A stretch of DNA of 9,786 nt from Pseudomonadota bacterium (GTDB taxonomy: Bacteria; Desulfobacterota; Desulfobulbia; Desulfobulbales; JAGXFP01), in the NCBI GenBank assembly GCA_030673265.1, contig DAOVJK010000092.1:1-9786 (forward strand). Reading direction: 5' to 3'. The notes below the pieces were generated by a model, which saw nothing but the letters and a program-made list of their open reading frames with translations, made no database searches and had not been told where the DNA came from. Shown piece after piece: positions 7,474 to 9,786 of this stretch. Both the position numbers and the translations under genes were made by a program. The stretch's first letter is position 1. Every line of letters starts with the position of its first letter.

Positions 7474-7526
7474 GACCAAACCCCCTATACATACAAGTTA
7501 AAATGACTAATCATATACCCCTATGC

Positions 7527-7543
7527 TACAACAACTGTGCCAA
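7527..7543 (-). promoter_or_regulatory. sigma-54-like -24/-12 promoter candidate
   Basis: On the minus strand the sequence TTGGCACAGTTGTTGTA resembles the sigma-54 consensus TGGCAC-N5-TTGCA, with the right spacing and one departure, TTGTA for TTGCA. It ends 53 nt before the ATG of the DUF2318 lipoprotein, so transcription would start about 40 nt upstream of the gene. The departure falls in the GC element at -12, which lowers confidence. A sigma-70 promoter cannot be excluded. Confidence 0.33.
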
Positions 7544-7696
7544 TACTGTTTTTTTCATCGATATCCCTTGACACGGCGGGGATTCTTCACTCCTTAGCCA
7601 CTATCTGCTGTCGAAAGGCTCGCCATACTTAAAGAATATTCTTCACTGCCGGACAATATCCTTCAGCAAGACCTGCTAAAATGTTAATCCAGACAC
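7544..7696. other. non-coding gap upstream of the DUF2318 gene
   Basis: No supported gene lies between the possible promoter at 7527-7543 and the terminator T-tract at 7697. The one notable element is a perfect 12-bp palindrome AAGAATATTCTT at 7632-7643, a possible operator lying about 160 nt upstream of the lipoprotein start. A distal site of this kind would suit an enhancer-binding activator if the sigma-54 site is real, but this is inference. Confidence 0.4.
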
Positions 7697-7730
7697 AAAA
7701 AAGCCCCTCCTGACATAGGGCAGAAGAGGC
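7697..7730 (-). terminator. strong intrinsic terminator of the selenoprotein unit
   Basis: On the minus strand GCCTCTTCTG (7730-7721) pairs with CAGGAGGGGC (7712-7703), 10 bp with two G-U pairs, around an 8-nt loop. A run of six T follows (7702-7697). It lies about 60 nt after the stop of the small membrane protein and closes the two-gene unit. The plus strand has no T-tract, which fixes the direction. Confidence 0.88.
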
Positions 7731-7792
7731 AAAAAAATACCACCAGAAAAGCTGATGCAGCTAGCGTCCCCAGCGCAAGAGCGAGCACCTTA

Positions 7793-8002
7793 TCAAAAAA
7801 CACCGAAATGCTTCATAACCAGTAAGATGCCGGCCACCAATAAAACCGGGCCGTTGGCGGAATAGACCAGATAAACCAGAGGATATCGCACCCCAAGCAT
7901 CTCCTTAAGTTTTTGCCTGTCAACCAAACCCGGCACCCAGAATAAAACGGAAACCAAGCCACCGGTCAAAATCAAAATTGCACCTGCCACCAAAAATAAC
8001 AT
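7793..8002 (-). CDS. small two-helix membrane protein, partner of the selenoprotein
   Basis: I do not recognise a named family for this 69-residue protein. It has two clear hydrophobic helices, about residues 2-28 (MLFLVAGAILIL...FWVPGLV) and about 43-65 (VYLVYSANGPVLLVAGILLVM), joined by a charged loop DRQKLKEMLGVRYP. There is no cysteine and no signal peptidase site. ATG at 8002-8000 follows AGAGGA at good spacing. It starts 30 nt after the selenoprotein stop, and a strong terminator follows, so the two form one transcript. It ends TGA TAA. Its link to the selenoprotein suggests a membrane docking or related role, which is inference only. Confidence 0.78.
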   Translation of the reverse strand: MLFLVAGAILILTGGLVSVLFWVPGLVDRQKLKEMLGVRYPLVYLVYSANGPVLLVAGILLVMKHFGVF

Positions 8003-8032
8003 TTATTCCTCTTTAAAATAGACTGAAAAATC

Positions 8033-8368
8033 TTAGATATGATCCTTATACATGTCCTCACAAAAACCTACAAACATGATCTTGCCGCTCTTCAGAGTTG
8101 GCGCTCGCAGGCCGCCGCTGCGGCCCAAGGCCTGGCCAATTATCTCCTCACGGTTATCTGCCCCCGGAACCCATTCATGATACTTCTTCTGGCGGCCAAT
8201 ATATATTTTTGAGGCCGAACTCAACATTTCCCAGGCCGCAATTTCTGTTATCTTCTCCTTTCTGGCATCAACTTCACGGTTGATCTTAATCTGGCCGTTG
8301 TCGAGAAACTCCCGAGCCTTGACACAGGATTTTCAACCCTTTCGCATATAAGCCCAATCAATCTGCAT
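8033..8368 (-). CDS. ArsC/Spx-family selenoprotein with UxxC active site (in-frame UGA = Sec12)
   Basis: This is a thioredoxin-fold protein of the ArsC/Spx/YffB type, 111 residues counting selenocysteine. The ATG at 8368-8366 has an ideal AGGAG site 5 nt upstream. The frame runs through TGA at 8335-8333 (codon 12) and continues to TAA at 8035-8033. Around the TGA the protein reads MRKG-U-KSCVKAREFL. This matches the CxxC loop and following helix of Spx/ArsC proteins (such as CTSCRKA) with Sec in the place of the first Cys. Further family traits are REVDARKEKI (31-40), LGRSGGLRAPTL with the cis-Pro (81-92) and KSGKIMFVGF (93-102). This resembles the ArsC family (seleno)proteins I know from deltaproteobacteria. 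Starting at the internal ATG (8227) would drop the whole active site and has no ribosome site. The physiological substrate is unknown. Arsenate reduction is not shown, and a thiol-disulfide role is as likely. Selenocysteine insertion needs selABC/selD elsewhere in the genome. Confidence 0.9.
8299..8335 (-). promoter_or_regulatory. UGA codon and candidate bacterial SECIS element
   Basis: Bacterial SECIS hairpins lie directly after the Sec UGA inside the coding sequence. Here UGUC (9-12 nt after the UGA) pairs with GACA (31-34), and AGG (14-16) with UUU/CUU-side bases (27-29, one G-U) after a mismatch. This leaves an apical loop about 17-26 nt downstream, within the known distance range. A second fold, GAG-UUU-CUC with a GG bulge, is also possible. 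Both are modest by eye, so the position supports recoding more than the exact structure. Confidence 0.5.
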
Positions 8369-8422
8369 AATCTCTCCTCTAAAAAAATTCACCTCACTAT
8401 CCCAACAATAGTATTGAGCTGT

Positions 8423-8442
8423 GGTTTGTAGACTTTACAACC
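8423..8442 (-). promoter_or_regulatory. small inverted repeat upstream of the selenoprotein gene
   Basis: GGTTGTA (8442-8436 on the minus strand) and TACAAACC (8430-8423) form an inverted repeat with one bulged base and a 5-nt centre, about 55 nt before the selenoprotein ATG. A weak -10-like TACTAT follows at 8412-8407. This could be an operator in the selenoprotein promoter. I see no convincing -35. Confidence 0.25.
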
Positions 8443-8479
8443 TTCCATTTAATCATAAAAGCAGTCCGGAGGTAGAAAC

Positions 8480-8545
8480 CAGGAGCCAGAACAGCCAATT
8501 TTCTCGCCCCTCTTCCCTCTCCGGTCTTCTGAAGACTGACTCCTG
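8480..8545. repeat. degenerate inverted-repeat element downstream of rsmI
   Basis: CAGGAGCCAG (8480-8489) and CTGACTCCTG (8536-8545) are inverted repeats with one mismatch, 46 nt apart. Within or beside them are further partial repeats (CCGGAG at 8466-8471 on the plus strand and CTCCGG at 8519-8524, and the hairpin GTCTTCTGAAGAC at 8524-8536). The CAGGAGYCAG motif recalls the interspersed CAGGAGTCAG-type repeats I associate with deltaproteobacterial intergenic DNA. It may also serve as a terminator-like structure after rsmI, though no good T-tract follows. Confidence 0.4.
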
Positions 8546-8556
8546 CATTCAAGACC

Positions 8557-9417
8557 TTACTGTTTCCAGACATCCAAGGCCCTGGAATAGACCTCCGAGC
8601 GTGACAAACCAAGATCTGTCGCGATCTTCCGGCAAACGTCCCGCATGGAAAGGTCGGCATGATCCCGGTACCAGACCAGAATATCCTCAAGCTCACCGGT
8701 GACCTGACACTCTTTCTCTGGGGCAGCCGCGCCGATGATCACCACGAATTCGCCCTTGATCTGGAGGCGGGCCACCAGATCATCAAGCGCAGAGGCGAGA
8801 GTGGTATGAAAGAGCTCTTCATGTAATTTGGTCAGTTCCCGGCCTAGAAAGACCGGCCGATCACCAAAGACATCCAGACAATCCCGCAATGACTTGACAA
8901 TCCGCCGCGGGGATTCGTAAAAAACCACCGGCCAGGCCGCGCCTGCCAAAGATTGAAGCAGGCGACGACGATCGCCTTTCTTACTCGGTAGAAAACCGAT
9001 AAATAACAGGGAATTTTCTTCAAGACCAGCCACACTGACCGCAGAAGTTAAAGCCGAAGCACCTGGCACCGGCACCACTGTGATCCCCGCAGCGACAACC
9101 TGCCGGACCAGGATAGCGCCCGGATCAGAAACGGCGGGAGTCCCCGCATCGGAAACCAGAGCCACATCCTCGCCCTGCAGCAGTTTCTCGATTATCGGTC
9201 GGGAGCGGGAGAATTCCTGGCCCTTATAATAGCTGACAAGACTGGTATGAATATCGAGGCTGGACAGTAGCTTTCTGGTATGCCTGGTATCCTCGGCCGC
9301 AATCAGGGCCACCTCGCCCAAGATCCGGATCGCCCGCCTGGTAATATCTTCCAGGTTACCGATCGGAGTGGCGACCACATACAGGATACCGGGGGCAGCT
9401 CCGTCCTCAGTTTGCAA
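8557..9417 (-). CDS. rsmI: 16S rRNA (cytidine-2'-O)-methyltransferase RsmI
   Basis: RsmI methylates the 2'-O of cytidine 1402 of 16S rRNA (E. coli numbering) at the decoding centre. It is a tetrapyrrole-methylase-fold SAM enzyme of 286 residues, the usual size. Signatures are LYVVATPIGNLEDIT (about 12-26), AAEDTRHTRKLL (about 40-51), SYYKGQEF (about 62-69), VSDAGTPAVSDPG (about 88-100), VVPVPGASALTSAVS, FYESPRRI, FLGRELTKLHEE and GEFVVIIG. A C-terminal helical extension (LSMRDVCRKIATDLGLSRSEVYSRAL) is present as in other RsmI proteins. The start is TTG at 9417-9415, 6 nt after AAGGGGGG. It overlaps the upstream histidine kinase gene by 11 nt, so their translation is coupled. Confidence 0.95.
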   Translation of the reverse strand: MQTEDGAAPGILYVVATPIGNLEDITRRAIRILGEVALIAAEDTRHTRKLLSSLDIHTSLVSYYKGQEFSRSRPIIEKLLQGEDVALVSDAGTPAVSDPGAILVRQVVAAGITVVPVPGASALTSAVSVAGLEENSLLFIGFLPSKKGDRRRLLQSLAGAAWPVVFYESPRRIVKSLRDCLDVFGDRPVFLGRELTKLHEELFHTTLASALDDLVARLQIKGEFVVIIGAAAPEKECQVTGELEDILVWYRDHADLSMRDVCRKIATDLGLSRSEVYSRALDVWKQ

Positions 9418-9786
9418 GTTCGCCCCCCTTGGCCAACACCCTCAAAGTAAAGCAGGTTCGGTCACTGGAACTCTCACAGGTCAGGGAGCCGCCCGACTTT
9501 ACCGCCATCAGCCGCGCCAGATAAAGCCCCAGCCCCAGATGATCTTCCCTGGTCGTAAAGAACGGCTCAAAAATACGTTCAAGGTCACCAGCACCGATGC
9601 CAGGGCCATTGTCGGTTATCCTGACCTCAATATTCTCACCATCCCAGGAGGTGGCTATTAATATCTCCGGCGTGGGTTCATTATCAATATTATCAGCCAG
9701 AGCCTGGGAGGCATTTCCCAGCAGGGCGGCCAGGATCTGATGTATCTCAACCCGATGACCGGTCAAGGCGGGGACATCATCAGCCA
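9407..9786 (-). CDS. sensor histidine kinase, C-terminal HATPase part (cut by the window edge)
   Basis: Only the ATP-binding end is in view, about 125 residues, open to the window edge at 9786. Motifs in order are the N-box HQILAALLGNASQAL, the G1 box ITDNGPGIG, the F-box IFEPFFTT, the G2 box HLGLGLYLARLMAVKSGGSL, and a closing strand TCFTLRVL. This is the catalytic domain that phosphorylates the histidine of its own dimerisation domain, which, with the sensor, lies outside the window. The FEPFFTT...GLGLYLA layout resembles NtrB/PAS-type kinases, but the signal and partner regulator cannot be told. It ends with TGA at 9409-9407, inside the start of rsmI. A TTG at 9766 is internal and not a real start. 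Confidence 0.9.
   Translation of the reverse strand, partial: ADDVPALTGHRVEIHQILAALLGNASQALADNIDNEPTPEILIATSWDGENIEVRITDNGPGIGAGDLERIFEPFFTTREDHLGLGLYLARLMAVKSGGSLTCESSSDRTCFTLRVLAKGGELAN

Noticed and set aside
7565..7600. A plus-strand TTGACA resembling a -35 box
   Set aside because: No good -10 is spaced from it and no plus-strand gene follows.
7684..7788. A 34-codon hydrophobic minus-strand frame starting at a GTG just after the small membrane protein
   Set aside because: The translation (LALALGTLAASAFLVVFF) looks like a membrane helix, but no ribosome site is spaced for the GTG. The strong terminator hairpin lies inside it, so a full transcript would be rare.
8033..8227. The internal ATG start giving a 64-residue version of the selenoprotein
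   Set aside because: It lacks the catalytic loop and has no usable Shine-Dalgarno site, while the upstream ATG at 8368 has an ideal one.
8033..8368. A pseudogene explanation for the TGA in the ArsC-like gene
   Set aside because: The TGA replaces precisely the catalytic Cys. The reading frame, the ribosome site and the downstream partner gene are all intact. This is a less economical explanation than Sec, though only the genome's Sec machinery can settle it.
8397..8696. A 99-codon minus-strand frame overlapping the 3' end of rsmI
   Set aside because: It is out of frame within the rsmI C-terminus and runs through the inverted-repeat element. It has no good start and no recognisable domain.
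1..9786. CRISPR arrays, tRNA or rRNA genes, insertion sequences
   Set aside because: No regularly spaced repeats, no cloverleaf-like sequence and no transposase were seen on either strand.

Overview
The window looks like a chromosomal segment of an anaerobic deltaproteobacterium-like organism (Desulfobacterota, plausibly the Desulfobulbales). This placement is inferred from the protein style, the two-subunit class I fumarase, the yebC-ruvC-ruvA-ruvB order, a DUF2318 lipoprotein and a selenocysteine-encoding ArsC-family gene. No marker gene fixes the taxon. Every confident gene is on the minus strand, so biological order runs from high to low coordinates.

Layout in the direction of transcription. 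(1) 9786-8557: the C-terminal ATPase end of a sensor histidine kinase, cut by the window edge, overlaps rsmI (16S rRNA 2'-O-methyltransferase) by 11 nt. (2) 8556-8369: a gap with a degenerate inverted-repeat element and a small hairpin. (3) 8368-7793: a two-gene unit made of an ArsC/Spx-like selenoprotein, whose in-frame UGA at codon 12 forms a UxxC redox motif, and a 69-residue two-helix membrane protein. It ends at a strong intrinsic terminator (7730-7697). (4) 7473-6720: a DUF2318 lipoprotein with a CxxC...CxxC pattern and a small membrane-anchored SHOCT protein, preceded by a possible sigma-54 site and closed by an intrinsic terminator (6674-6645). (5) 6466-180: a long same-strand run of rlmE, yebC/pmpR, ruvC, ruvA, ruvB, panB, fumarase alpha and fumarase beta. 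It covers rRNA methylation, a YebC-family regulator, Holliday-junction resolution, pantothenate synthesis and the fumarate/malate step of central carbon metabolism. Overlapping inverted repeats between panB and the fumarase genes may uncouple that last pair.

The most notable item is the selenoprotein at 8368-8033. A standard gene caller would either miss it or start it at codon 48, which removes the active site. Several other starts are non-ATG: TTG for ruvC, rlmE and rsmI, and GTG for ruvB. Three genes (panB, the DUF2318 lipoprotein and the SHOCT protein) are better started at an internal ATG with a good Shine-Dalgarno site than at an upstream TTG. The first about 200 bases hold an unassigned open frame on the plus strand that may be the tail of another gene.
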